A stretch of 17,938 nucleotides of DNA from Pavlovales sp. CCMP2436 (lineage: Eukaryota; Haptophyta; Pavlovophyceae; Pavlovales). The notes below the pieces were generated by a model that saw nothing but the letters and a program-made list of their open reading frames with translations, was not told where the DNA came from and did not search any database. The number at the start of each line of letters is the position of its first letter. Within the stretch, counting starts at the first letter, position 1. The stretch lies in NCBI GenBank assembly GCA_026770615.1, contig MU632050.1, positions 21,960 to 39,897 of the forward strand, given 5' to 3'. Both the position numbers and the translations under genes were made by a program. This document shows, piece by piece, positions 1 to 8,219 of this stretch.

Positions 1-28
<28 letters not shown>
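1..28. repeat. Poly-G run at the window edge
   Basis: The first 28 bases are uninterrupted G. This may be a true homopolymer or a sequencing or assembly artefact at a contig edge; the sequence cannot tell which. Bases 29-215 hold no recognisable gene and would be the promoter and 5' leader of the gene that starts at 216. Confidence 0.85.
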
Positions 29-31
<3 letters not shown>

Positions 32-215
32 ATCATACCACCAAGACAGACGACCTAACTCCAACACAGCCAGCAGCACAAACATGAGCACTCCAACACA
101 GCAAAAAAACTCATTTGGGCGTGGGCTTGGGCGGTAATCGTGGTGTCAGGTGAATCGTGGCCGTGGACTTGAAACTTCATCAGCTATTCCGCCTCGCGGT
201 TAGGATAGTCGCGGG

Positions 216-1063
216 ATGGAGCGCCGCGCAGTTGTCATGCTCGGCCTTCTTGCGCTCGTTGGCGCAAGCCGTGCGCCGCCGCGCACGCGCATTGCATTTC
301 AGGCGCGCGCGCGCACGGCGCTGAGCGACAGTGCCTTCTCGGTGCTGAGCGTCGACAGCGCCCTGGCGGACGCGCCGGGCATGAGCGTCGAGCACCTGGC
401 CCGGCTGGTCGCAGAGTACAACGAAGAGCACGCCACCGACGTGGTCTCGATCGCGTTGCAGCACACGCGCGACGTCGACTTCAGCAGCGGGATGCAGGAG
501 CTAATGCAGGTATTCTATAATTTATTCCGCTCGAAACTCCGTCATCGTCGGTTCATAACGACGTCACTTACTCCGAGAGGTGAATCCGCCGTGCCAGCAG
601 GTACCTCCAGCGCGCCTCATCCGCTGAAGAGCCATCACTGACAAATTCAAATTTGAGTCTGTGTGCTTGCGTGAGCCGGAGGAGATACCATTGCATTGCG
701 CGTCTGACGCCGCCGCCTGTGATGTTCCGTGCGCGGGATGTTGCTCACGCTGCCCGCACCCTCCTGCCTACCTGGTCTGCAATGCTCTGCCCAGGTCAAG
801 ATCGCGTCCATGACCCACAACGGCTTGGAGCTTGAAGAAGTGATCTGCGACACTTCGAGCGATACCTGCGTGGCGCTCTCGGTCCCAATCGTATTTGCGC
901 GGCAGTGCGGCTCGGAGGCGGAGCTGCGAGCTGAGCTAGAGCAGGTGCGCTCCTTGCTCTTCAACCGGGGGGAGGGGAGGGGGTTAGGGGTAGCGCGAGA
1001 GGGGGGAGAATTTCTACAAAACTAAAACTCTGATGGGGGGGGGGGATGCGTCTTCGATCAACC

Positions 1064-1097
<34 letters not shown>

Positions 1098-2300
1098 TAG
1101 CCCCCGCGTCTGCTGCCCAACGACTTCTCCCCACTTCTATCATCCGATGACCTGACTGTACGCTCCTCCCTGACTGTCCGCAGATGGCAAAGCTGCGGGC
1201 AGACGCCCCCAAGCCAGCTGCCATAACCGACCGAGACGTGAGCACGTGTGCGGGACTTCTCGACACATTAAATACGCAGGTACTTTCTATTACTTATATA
1301 TAATTTAAGTAATAAAAATTGTATAATATAAAGCCAGCACAAAAGTCAGAACAGTCGGACGCCAGCTTGAATCCCTATCAGTTATATAAAGTAATTAAAT
1401 CCTATTACTTATATATAATTTATTCCGCTCCGTGTCAATTCTCATGCACTCCGACTCCGACACGGCCGAGTGGGTGATAGAAGTGGTGATATATATATAT
1501 ATACATATATATATATGAATTGCGACAGACGAAGTCTGATGGAATTTAGTGATCAATCAGCTCCATACAAAAAAAAATAGCAATATATATATATATATAT
1601 ATATACATGCATTACTTATTATATTTCGGCGTAGCGCGTCGGAGCCTGCATCAGAGCGCTAAGATCAGCTTGATGATTTGTCACACCGCCAGCCAGAACT
1701 TCCCTTTACAAACATAATATTTATGACTGATAGGGATTCAAGCAGGAGTCTGTATATTATATGAATGTATATGATAAATTTTAAATATAATTACAAACAT
1801 AAAAATAATATGTGATACCATATAATGTTCTCATAGTTAAATACGTAATTATAAGTCTTGTGGGGGTCGGGGTGGGTGCGGGTGCAGGTGCGGATGGGGG
1901 GGGGGGTGGGGGGGGTCGCCTACTATCAGAGGGAGGCCTGCTCGAGCGTTTACGACTGTCGAACCCCCACCCTTCACTCCACCCCTCCCGCCCCCTACCT
2001 CCCTGTCCTGCCTGGCTACAGTTTGGGCATACGCTAGAGCTGTACGTGCTGCGGGCGGGCGGGGTCGTTCTCTCCGAGGAGGACGTGCTCGAGCGCTGCC
2101 GCGCAGTCGCGCTGGACGGGACAGGGTTCACTCTTGAGACAATTGTTTGCCACGAGGACGGCGAGAGTTGCAATGTGATTGAAAAGCGGGTGCTCTTTTA
2201 TCGGAGCTGCCAATCGATCCACGAGATTGAGGACGCGCTCTGCCGCCTGTTGCTCGTCAGCTCCACTCCAAACGATGACCCGCAAACCGCCCAAACCTGA
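216..2300 (+). CDS. Four-exon gene for a secreted-type protein with a duplicated cysteine unit (unknown family)
   Basis: I propose exons 216-509, 795-944, 1184-1279 and 2022-2300 (stop TGA), encoding 272 residues. Every junction is GT-AG and phase 0: donors follow CAG at 509, 944 and 1279, and acceptors follow C/T-rich tracts ending CAG or ACAG. Residues 1-20 look like a signal peptide (basic start, then MLGLLALVGASRA). Residues 116, 123 and 136 are cysteines spaced C-x6-C-x12-C, and residues 223, 230 and 243 repeat exactly that spacing. Around them the pattern LE-x(1-2)-(I/V)-(I/V)-C and an acidic (D/E)-x-x-C are shared. The first unit spans the exon 1/2 junction, which supports that splice. 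Exon 3 (32 codons) separates the units and is the least certain. I recognise no family; secretion is inferred. The alternative that the second donor is unused and exon 2 runs on to about 970 cannot be excluded. Confidence 0.7.
510..794 (+). other. Intron 1 of the four-exon gene
   Basis: This phase-0 intron opens GTATTC after CAG and closes at CCCAG after a C/T-rich stretch (about 748-794). The opening contains the words TATAATTTATTCCGCTC, which recur inside intron 3 at about 1414-1430, so introns of this gene share repeat sequence. It holds no gene of its own. Confidence 0.6.
945..1183 (+). other. Intron 2, containing a 29-nt poly-T tract
   Basis: The intron opens GTGCGC and ends TGTCCGCAG. 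It contains G-rich runs at about 967-1012 and 1035-1045 and an unbroken run of T at 1066-1094. The T run could be slippage expansion or the poly-A tail of a minus-strand retroposed fragment; I see no coding sequence beside it that would favour the second reading. Confidence 0.55.
1331..1380 (+). repeat. Dispersed repeat ending in CTTGAATCCCTATC (copy 1)
   Basis: This sequence (AGCCAGCAC ... CAGAACAGTCGGACGCCAGC and the shared end) matches 4676-4735 on the same strand and 11394-11451 on the opposite strand. The sharp common boundary at GATAGGGATTCAAGC (reverse complement) suggests the terminus of a mobile element. No open frame is present. Confidence 0.75.
1489..1516. repeat. TA microsatellite in intron 3
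   Basis: An AT dinucleotide run is interrupted by one C. A second run lies at 1583-1605. Both are simple repeats. Confidence 0.9.
1726..1756 (-). repeat. Dispersed repeat terminus (copy 2), inverted to copy 1
   Basis: Bases 1726-1742 are the exact reverse complement of 1366-1382 (17 nt). The two ends face outward and bound 343 nt of AT-rich sequence inside intron 3. The similarity beyond the terminus is only about ten more bases, so this copy is short or diverged. Confidence 0.65.
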
Positions 2301-2526
2301 ACCCGAGCTCAACTCCGAGCCTAACATGGCCTAATGTCATAGCAGGCCTAGGTCTGCATTGATTTAGATTTAATTATAGTAGTACTAATACGCGCGTCAT
2401 TTTGAACCCCCCCCCTAACTTTGTTTGTAGGGGGGGGAGGGGGGGGCAACCTAACTATTTTCAATTATCTTCAGGGAAGTAATTTAGGGTATTAGGGGGG
2501 TGACCTAACCTATAAAAAGTAAGGTT
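2301..2526. other. Non-coding 3' flank of the four-exon gene, with a C-run/G-run pair
   Basis: After the stop at 2300 I see no coding sequence. A run of nine C (2407-2415) is followed 14 nt later by a G-rich run (2430-2446), which can pair as a hairpin or form a G-quadruplex. The words CGTCATTTTGAA plus the C-run recur inverted at about 11612-11635. Confidence 0.55.
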
Positions 2527-2679
2527 TCGCCGCAGGCAAGAAAAAATAGGGTAGAGGGGTGACCCGACCTCAAATATGCGCCGCTACCGGGAAGGTGGGG
2601 GTCTCAACCTCCGCCATTTTACACGGTAGACAAACTTCGGGGTTTCGAAAATGCTTTAATTTTTCTTTGCCTGCGGCGA
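2527..2679. mobile_element. Short foldback element with 13-bp perfect terminal inverted repeats
   Basis: TCGCCGCAGGCAA at 2527-2539 is the perfect reverse complement of 2667-2679, and the similarity continues into an A-rich (GAAAAA) stretch on the left and its T-rich complement on the right. The 153-bp unit has no coding capacity, as expected for a MITE or foldback. I could not find a target duplication, so its transposon nature is inferred from the inverted ends only. Confidence 0.5.
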
Positions 2680-3105
2680 GCAACTCGACAGGGTTGGACA
2701 CACGTACTTCTTCAGCTGGCAGATATGTAGCATCGCAGTACATCTAGGCGCTCGCACGCGCACGTGCGCTTGCACGCCGTGCACTGGGCTACACTGCGCG
2801 GCGGTATTAGCTATAGAAATACGCACCATTAAGCTTGCAGCCTTGCACGCACGACCGCTAAGCCTTGCCCACCGAATAGTCCGCCGACGCAAAACTTATC
2901 GACGACTTTGCCAGCGCTATAGAGCAGGCGGTAGACTGCCGCTGAGCAGTAGGTGGCAAAGCAGGCGTCAAATGATCGACCGTCGTCGAGTCGGTTCGAT
3001 TTTTTTTCCTTTTTTTTAAAAAAAAACTATCCAATTTTACTAACTTGGTTGTAAGAAACAAAAACGCGGATCCCAACAAACTTGATCCCGCAGGTCCTGC
3101 AGCTC
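2680..3105. other. Non-coding stretch, no gene seen
   Basis: No reading frame here resembles a protein and no splice-supported exon is evident. It contains a T-run/A-run pair at about 3000-3027 that can form a hairpin, and short GC-rich CGCACG words at about 2750-2780. Confidence 0.5.
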
Positions 3106-3113
3106 CCTAACGC

Positions 3114-3370
3114 CCGTGTACAGAAACCTCTTTAGGGACCTCCCGAGGGACCTGTTCTCTTCTCACGCAAAAAAAGGCCCCCCCCCAAATCTTCCCGTAA
3201 ACGCGAAAAAAGGCCTATAAAAAACCTTCGCATAAATGCGCTTCTTCCCTTCTGACTCACAAACGCTCCTGTGGACCCAGACCCGGGACCTCACCGAGAT
3301 CTAAACTTCGGGAGGTCCCGCTGGGAACTCCGAGGGAATCTCGGGCAGTTAAGCCTTTTTCTGTACGCGG
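3114..3370. mobile_element. 257-bp MITE with terminal inverted repeats and 8-bp target duplication
   Basis: The ends CCGTGTACAGAAA (3114-3126) and, as reverse complement, CCGCGTACAGAAA (3358-3370) match at 12 of 13 positions. The 8-bp word CCTAACGC lies directly outside both ends (3106-3113 and 3371-3378) as a target-site duplication. There is no coding sequence, so it is non-autonomous. Eight-bp duplications are known for hAT, P and Merlin transposons among others; the ends do not let me choose. GGGACCTCCCGA-type words occur inverted inside both halves. Confidence 0.8.
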
Positions 3371-4262
3371 CCTAACGCAGAAGAAAATGCTCTGACGTAT
3401 CATGTGTGTGCGCTGACGTATCCCGCCCGATCTAAGTCAGTTTGTATTCAAACAGGCTTCAAAATCGTATCCCAACCGAAAATCGTATCCACACGCGCCG
3501 TTCGGAATAACGTATCCAAAAAGGCTTCAAATCCGTATCTCAACCGAAAATCGTACCCACACGCGCAGCTCGGAAAATCGTATCCGCAAACTCGCACAAA
3601 CGTATCTAGCGATAAAACGTACCCCACTGGTGCTCTCACGTACCCAGTATGTAGTGATCGGGGATCGTACCCACGCCACGCCTAAAAATCGTATCCCAGA
3701 GACCAGGGCGCGGTTCACGCGGCTGAGCGCGAGCGCCATGCTTCGCATGCTGCGCGCCATCGGGAGCGGTGTGCTCGGCGCGGCGGTGCTTGTCCTCGCA
3801 CAGACGCGCGAGCCGACTTCGGCGATGCCCAGGCGCGACACCCCTTCGCCCGGCGTGGCGCCCCCCGCCCAGCGGCTGCGCAACGACGCGGGCGCCGGCC
3901 CGAGCGCATCTGGGCTCGCGCACTTTGCGCCGGGGCAGATCCCGTCGGCGTTCCGAAGCGCGACGATGACGCTCGAGCAGTTCCAGACTCACGCAGCCAC
4001 CTCCGCGCCGCGGCAGCAGTCCAGCCTGCTCGAGCTGCCGACACCCGGACTCAAGTGCGCAGAGTGAAACCCGAGTTGGTTCGTGGGCGGCCTCGCGCTC
4101 GCGCAGTCGAACGCCTGGTCGGCGGTGTGGCCGGAGGTGAACGACGCGGAGTTCAGGCGATCTTCGAGGCAGAGCGGACGCGCGCGCTTCAGAGCGCGCC
4201 TGGCTGCGTGCCCCCGCCCCACCTGCGCATACCGCTCGTAGCTCTGCAGGCTGGGCCGCGCC
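3371..4262 (+). repeat. Left arm of a large inverted duplication
   Basis: This stretch, holding the CGTAYC array and the start of a gene, recurs inverted at about 10205-11340. The array and the signal-peptide exon are nearly identical in both arms. The middle (about 3890-4010) differs, and similarity resumes to about 4262. The spacer of about 6 kb holds a DNA transposon and a LINE. Both arms keep the same promoter-plus-gene order, so a gene unit was duplicated in inverted orientation or inserted twice. Confidence 0.8.
3396..3695 (+). promoter_or_regulatory. Cluster of 13 CGTAYC motifs upstream of a gene
   Basis: CGTATC or CGTACC starts at 3396, 3417, 3466, 3484, 3511, 3534, 3552, 3589, 3601, 3618, 3639, 3666 and 3690, all on the plus strand; the wider context is often AAAATCGTATCC. 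Spacings are irregular (12-49 nt). Part of the array is a 68-bp tandem duplication (units from 3455 and 3523, each GGCTTCAAA ... CAACCGAAAATCGTA). It ends 43 nt before the ATG at 3738. Its position suggests transcription-factor sites, but a plain minisatellite is equally possible. The same array sits ahead of the inverted gene copy at 11340-10850. Confidence 0.6.
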
Positions 4263-4585
4263 GTCTGTTCTGCGGCTGGCATATGCTGCACCTGCTGGAC
4301 GAGAGAAAGGGGGAGCTCTTCGAGGACAGCACCCAGTATTTGGCGCGTGTCAAGTCTGACGTCGAAGCGCATCGCCTTCTCCGCAGTCGCCGGCCGCGTG
4401 TTTGATACGAAGACCCTCAAAATTCGTACAGAATACAAAGAGCCGTGCGTGGCAGATTTCCTGCAAGGGTTCCGCGAGCTGCCGCTGTCGTACGTGCTGG
4501 TCAACGAGAACTGTGCAGGTGAGATGGCCGACCACAACCTCAACCTTGAGGGCTGCAATGCCGACCTGTTGCAAACGCTGAGCCG
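3738..4585 (+). pseudogene. Gene with signal peptide, probably broken (left copy), unknown family
   Basis: The ATG at 3738 opens a frame that begins MLRMLRAIGSGVLGAAVLVL, a convincing signal peptide, and runs to TGA at 4065. Coding-like sequence then continues in shifted frames: SNAWSAVWPEVNDAEF from about 4106, then after a one-base shift near 4155 IFEAERTRALQSAP to a stop at about 4403, and in a third frame DTKTLKIRTEYKEP ... NENCAGEMADHNLNLEGCNA to about 4585, where AT-rich repeat begins. A CAG/GTGAG donor-like site lies at 4518/4519 and an acceptor-like CTCCGCAG at about 4386, so some shifts may be introns. The inverted copy shares SNAWS(A/V)VWPEV and HLR(I/M)PL(V/A)ALQA, which shows the segments belong to one protein. 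I do not recognise it. Confidence 0.55.
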
Positions 4586-4600
4586 CTATATATATAAAAC

Positions 4601-4654
4601 TAAATGGTTTAATAAAATTAAATGGTTTAATAAAATTAAATGGTTTAATAAAAT
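4601..4654. repeat. 18-bp unit repeated three times in tandem
   Basis: TAAATGGTTTAATAAAAT occurs three times without change (4601, 4619, 4637). The exact identity points to recent expansion. It follows a TATATATA run and lies where the coding similarity of the upstream gene stops. Confidence 0.9.
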
Positions 4655-4675
4655 TAAAGGTATATAATGGGTGAC

Positions 4676-4735
4676 GCAGCGCTCAGACCAGCACAACATT
4701 CAGAACAGTCAGACGCCAGCTTGAATCCCTATCAT
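4676..4735 (+). repeat. Dispersed repeat ending in CTTGAATCCCTATC (copy 3)
   Basis: This repeats nearly base for base the reverse complement of 11394-11451, with only one or two differences, and is a more distant relative of 1331-1380. The shared end at CCCTATC marks a boundary, beyond which the flanks differ. No coding capacity is present. Confidence 0.8.
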
Positions 4736-4917
4736 AAATATAATAAGATATAAATATTATAACGAATAGTAGTATGGTTATTAGTGATACAGATAAATTA
4801 TAGTCGGTCAGTCCGCTGGCTGCGACTCAACAACGCTTATTAACGACCTGTAGGACTGCAGTTGGCCTATAATGGCGAGTGGTCTATAGGCTGCAGCGTC
4901 AGCCTCGCCTGAAGCTC
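4736..4917. other. Non-coding AT-rich spacer
   Basis: There is no gene here. The left part is AT-rich; the part from about 4800 is of mixed composition and runs into the end of the DNA transposon at 4918. Confidence 0.5.
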
Positions 4918-5307
4918 GGGGTCGAAATCCGATTTAGTGGCCAGTTCGGGGGGAAATTGCGAAAAAGTCCGGTGAAAAGCATTCGGAGTAACTCACGAAC
5001 CGGGTTGTGCACAGAGTAGTTAGATGCAGATTCGTGAATGGGGCAGCGCCCCATTCACGAATCTGCATCTAATCCTCTGTGCCCCATCGGGAACCATGAC
5101 TTTCTTATCGCTTCCGAGCGCTGAGAATCGGAAATGTTAGTTACCTTTAGCATGTTGCCGACTCCAGATGCACTCGAGAGGCACACGAGGTGGGCTACGA
5201 CCGTCGAGAAGGGCTCTATTTGACAACAGCTATTGGTACTTAGCGCGCTGGGGCGAAGAATGTCTACTACTTCGTCCCGCCCACAACTTTATCCCCTCCC
5301 CAGTGCG
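4918..5307 (+). mobile_element. GGGTC-ended DNA transposon, interrupted copy (main part)
   Basis: From GGGTCGAAATCCGATTTAGTGG at about 4919 this aligns along its length with the reverse complement of the complete element at 17118-17523. It includes AAAAAGTCCGGTGAAAA, GGGAACCATGACTTTCTT, GAGGCACACGAGGTGGGCT, GGGCTCTATT and CCCCTCCCCAGTGCG. The match stops at 5307, about 30 bases short of the expected terminus. That missing terminus, in the right orientation, is found at 10111-10141. There is no transposase gene, so it is non-autonomous. Confidence 0.75.
5009..5082. repeat. Long near-perfect hairpin inside the DNA transposon
   Basis: Bases 5020-5044 pair perfectly with 5048-5072 (25 bp) around a 3-nt loop. 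After a small internal bulge the outer 5009-5016 pairs with 5075-5082 (8 bp). The full copy at 17118-17523 has a different centre, with flanking GTGGTGCC/GGCACCAC arms and two GCGGAGTTTGTTG words. The hairpin could be a cruciform or, if transcribed, a small-RNA precursor; neither is shown by sequence alone. Confidence 0.85.
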
Positions 5308-5340
5308 TAAATATCTATAAACACGTCCCGTCCCGTTCGC

Positions 5341-5600
5341 GGTCTCTCATTTAAAACTGGGACCAGCTCCCGAGCCCCCGGATACCGTCATCCCTGCTAA
5401 GACTGATAAGGCACACGACTGTCGACGACACTCGACTTGCGCGCTGATCAACCTCTGCTGCATCTCGCTCGTCTCGAAATGCGGCTCGCCTGCGCACGCA
5501 CCGCACCTACAGCACATAATACAAGCAGAGAAAGTGAACTTCTGCGCCAGCCCACCTCCCCCCTCCCCCTCCCCCCCTACCCTCTCCTTGCTTGTCAGTT
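5341..5600. other. Unassigned open stretch and pyrimidine-rich tract next to the LINE 3' end
   Basis: Bases 5341-5560 are open on both strands (minus: GEPHFETSEMQQRLISAQVE ...; plus: a frame beginning near SHLKLGPAPEPPDTVIP). A C/T-rich tract at about 5553-5593 ends in CTTGTCAG, which looks like a plus-strand splice acceptor. I cannot decide between LINE 3' UTR, a host exon remnant, or chance. Confidence 0.3.
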
Positions 5601-5734
5601 GATCTACTAAATTTCTCGTGTCGCCTCGAAGTGTGTCATGTTGGCGTCGATGGTGATTACGCATATTTGTCTGCCTGCCCGCTGCGCGATGCCGTGAGCA
5701 ATTCACCGAGGGTCTTATTCTGCCGTACTCTACC

Positions 5735-6247
5735 TCATGTGGTAGTTCGGTGCATCCATGTGGTACTGCCGATCCGCAGGTGGTGCGGGGTGTATGCGTA
5801 ATATAGGTCGATAATGTCGCCCACTTTGCCGGGGTCTCTGCTTAGTTTCAGCACCGTGATGTCTGTTCCCATGACTGTCGCTATGCTGTGGAGCATGTTG
5901 TCTGACATCCATGCGGCCTGGTTTGCTGGGAAGTTGAGAGGGCCGTGTTTTGCTTGCGCTGCGATTGGCCAGAAGTTGGGTCGCTTACTGTCTAGGTCAT
6001 TCCCCATGGGGTCATCCGAGTCTATATCCGGTCTGTATAGCCTGAGGGCCTTCTTAACCTCCACCGGGAGGGCAATTGCTAGTGTGATTGCCGCCTCCCG
6101 TATTTGTATGGCTGCGCTCCAGCTGGCTGGTCGCCCTGAGCTCTTTAGTGCCGCATAAATCAGGCAGTTTCCGTCGCCATTCACGTGTTCTGGGGCGAGC
6201 GCTACTGACGCCAACAGGCTATTTAAGTTGCCGGCCGGGGCTCGCAT
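5735..6247 (-). pseudogene. OTU-like cysteine protease domain of the LINE
   Basis: The frame contains HVNGDGNCLIYAAL; NGDGNC (6164-6181) is the OTU catalytic Asp/Cys block. Further on, NQAAWMSDNMLHSIATVMGT and DITVLKL match the conserved core seen in the second element (NNNMFYSIAT). The OTU fold normally ends with a catalytic His before an aromatic or acidic residue. In this frame the end reads YAYTPHHLRIG, and a neighbouring frame gives PNYHMR, so the His is uncertain and the C-terminus is probably frameshifted. Known OTU enzymes cleave ubiquitin chains or viral polyproteins; processing of the LINE protein or deubiquitination is inference. Confidence 0.8.
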
Positions 6248-6953
6248 CTGTTGCGCTGTGATGTCTTGGTCGTCCCCATTGTCACTTGGTGGTTGCTAGT
6301 TTTCTGCTCTGTTTTTCTTGCATGGCGGTGGTCGTAGGAGGTTCTGGCTAGGCAGGCGTTTTGTGCCGGGGGTTTTTTCGGGGTAGTTGGCCTTTTTGTG
6401 TGGCGTCGCTTTTGGATGGCTTTGGCTGGCGGGGCGTTTGCGTGTGGGGGCTGCTGGGTTGCCAGCGCTGGGTTGGGATGCTGCTCGGCGACGTGGCTGT
6501 CCATTTGGTCTGGCGGGGGGCTGTGTCGGTGGGCTTGGTGTGGCAGACGGGCGATCGCTTGGGATGGGTGGGTTTGGCGTGGGCGAGTCATCTTGGCTCG
6601 ATGTGGGGTCATCGGAGGTTTGGGGTGGGGTCTGGCTGGTGGGCATTGGGTCTTCTTCTTCCATTTCTGAGTGGTTGTCATCCTGTCCTTTCTTGCGCTC
6701 GATGGCGGCCTGCCCTTCGGCGGTCTGGGATGCCCACGTTGCGTTTCGGTTTTTGCACCTCGTAGCTAGAGATTCCGTCTGACGTGGCTGCAGCCATGAA
6801 TATTATCGCCTCGTCGCGCAGTTGGTGCATCGCTAGGCTGTACCATAGAAGAGCGAAGTGGAGCTCGCCTGGTTTGGGGGGGTCGCCTGGCTCATTATCG
6901 TCTTCATCACCTGGCGTCCCCGCTGCTATCTTTCCTTTGATACTCACGCCCAC
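6248..6953 (-). pseudogene. Acidic and proline-rich linker of the LINE
   Basis: The minus strand gives an acidic GDEDDNEPGDPPKPGEL segment with a short helix (6953-6678). Overlapping frames very rich in Pro, Thr, Ser and Lys follow (6681-6296). The composition is typical of disordered linkers. It joins the zinc finger to the OTU domain. The frame changes more than once, so it is not intact. Confidence 0.5.
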
Positions 6954-7034
6954 TCGTCCGGCATAATAATCGGGTCTTTGAATAATTTTGGTGGCTGTTC
7001 TGTCTGCCGTGCGTCCGAGGCGTGAGGCTAGAAT

Positions 7035-7667
7035 CTAGCTGAGTTTGCAGTGGAGGTCGTGGCGCAGTTCGTCTGTCTTCTTACACTTGTGGTAGAGGTG
7101 GTGTTTCGTGTCTCGGGAGTTCCGCAACTTACACAGGGGGCAGTTGTGGCTCAGTGGTTCGTCTTTTCCGTCTATAGTGATGGTTGTGGTAGTCAGGGAT
7201 AGTTTCTTTTCGGTACATTCTGCGTTGTAGAGGGTTGACCCGTGGACGATCTGTAGAAAATACTTCGTAAGGCTTTCTTTAGGCCGTTCGCCTTTGGCTG
7301 GGAGGTGGATAGCTGCTGTGCTCTCTTTGAGCCATGCCTGCTCAATATTGGCCATCTTTCCGGCGCCCGGGGGGTGTGTGAGGGGGCTTCTAGCCATGAG
7401 GTGAAACCTGGCCACCCTGTCGGTGATTTCAATTCGTGCCGTGCTAGGGTCCGATGTGATTAGGTCACCTGTGCTGGCTTCTGCTAGTGACCACTTGTGG
7501 GCAGTGAGGGTGTTTTGTGTGAGATGGGCTGACGCCGGTGCTCCTGCCACTGCTACCTGTTTCGCTCCCCAATCGCTGAGTGCATTTTGTGTGGATTTTA
7601 TTGTTTCATCGAACTGTCGATGGGAAGGCCGCTGAGGATAATTTAAGAAAAGTCCTGTCACGCGCAT
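7035..7667 (-). pseudogene. LINE segment with CCHC zinc finger
   Basis: The frame of 210 residues ends with NCPLC ... H-x4-C (CPLCKLRNSRDTKHHLYHKC), a C-x2-C-x10-H-x4-C zinc finger like the zf-RVT motif that follows RT/RNase H in many LINEs. The same module, with YN-x-E upstream and a KL-ending helix downstream, occurs in the second element at 15681-14839. This confirms that the two are relatives. A nucleic-acid-binding role is inferred from family knowledge. The upstream 130 residues have no known motif. Confidence 0.75.
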
Positions 7668-7684
7668 GAGGGTCCAGGGGGCTA

Positions 7685-8219
7685 CGATTCTGATGCCTGA
7701 TAAGGGGTCGGTGTGACGGCCCCTGTCGTGTTCAAAATTGCTGCAACTTTGTCATCATCTGCGGTGTGTGCCGGGGTGTGTTTTATTGTGCGGGTTATTC
7801 TTGGCCTCTGTCTCGTTTGATAAGGGCAAATAACCTGCAAAAGTGGGGGTTTGCATCGTAGCTCGTGGCGTTGGAGATGCCGGTGGTGTTGGGTTCCGGT
7901 CTGACGCGTGGCTGGTTATGCGTTTGACGCCTGTGTCGTGGTCCCATCCGATCTCTAAATTTGGTACATGCTCTAGGGATTGGAGGGCTAGTGAGACCAA
8001 GTTGCATTCTGAGTTTACGACTGTTTGTGCGCCCCCAAAGGTGCATGTAATGATGTGTGCCACTGGGGATATAGGTCCCGTTGCACCCTTGGCGTGGGTG
8101 TAATAGCATGCTGCTCCTGATGCCATGGGTTTCCCTCCCCGTCCTGCTTCGATGAATGAGCCGTCTAACCCTACGTGGCGGCTGCATAGGGTCGGTCTCT
8201 CTCGGATGACGGTGGGCAG
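7685..8219 (-). pseudogene. RNase H domain of the LINE, frameshifted
   Basis: The minus-strand frame from 8219 reads LPTVIRERPTLCSRHVGLDG, with SFIEAG following, then ASGAACYY and VVNSECNLVSLALQ. GLDGS matches the first RNase H catalytic aspartate (codon at 8163-8165) and SEC the glutamate. After about 7860 the frame wanders. A second frame further on carries IKHTPAHTADDDKVAAIL, which resembles the H...D end of RNase H, so at least one frameshift lies between. The middle aspartate is not clear. Assignment rests on these motifs and on position between RT and zinc finger. Confidence 0.6.

Larger units (their letters stand above)
1280..2021 (+). other. Intron 3, AT-rich and repeat-filled
   Basis: This 742-nt intron opens GTACTT and ends CCTGGCTACAG behind a long C/T-rich tract (about 1962-2020). 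It holds TA microsatellites, two inverted copies of a dispersed repeat, and a G-rich stretch at about 1860-1916 (GGGGGTCGGGGTGGGTGCGG and following) with strong G-quadruplex potential. TATTACTTATATATAATTTA occurs near the start and again at about 1403. Confidence 0.6.

Noticed and set aside
2396..2422. Short inverted similarity (CGTCATTTTGAA plus C-run) to about 11612-11635 as a further part of the inverted duplication
   Set aside because: Only about 25 bases match, distances from the arms differ by several hundred bases, and homopolymers dominate. It could be a remnant but is not supportable.
3404..3685. Open frame with repeated SYP/TYP tripeptides across the CGTAYC array
   Set aside because: The tripeptides are just translations of the repeated DNA word. 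The motif spacing is not a multiple of three, and the opposite strand is equally open.
6361..6782. Plus-strand open frames rich in Gly and Trp
   Set aside because: They are antisense shadows of the Pro-rich LINE linker.
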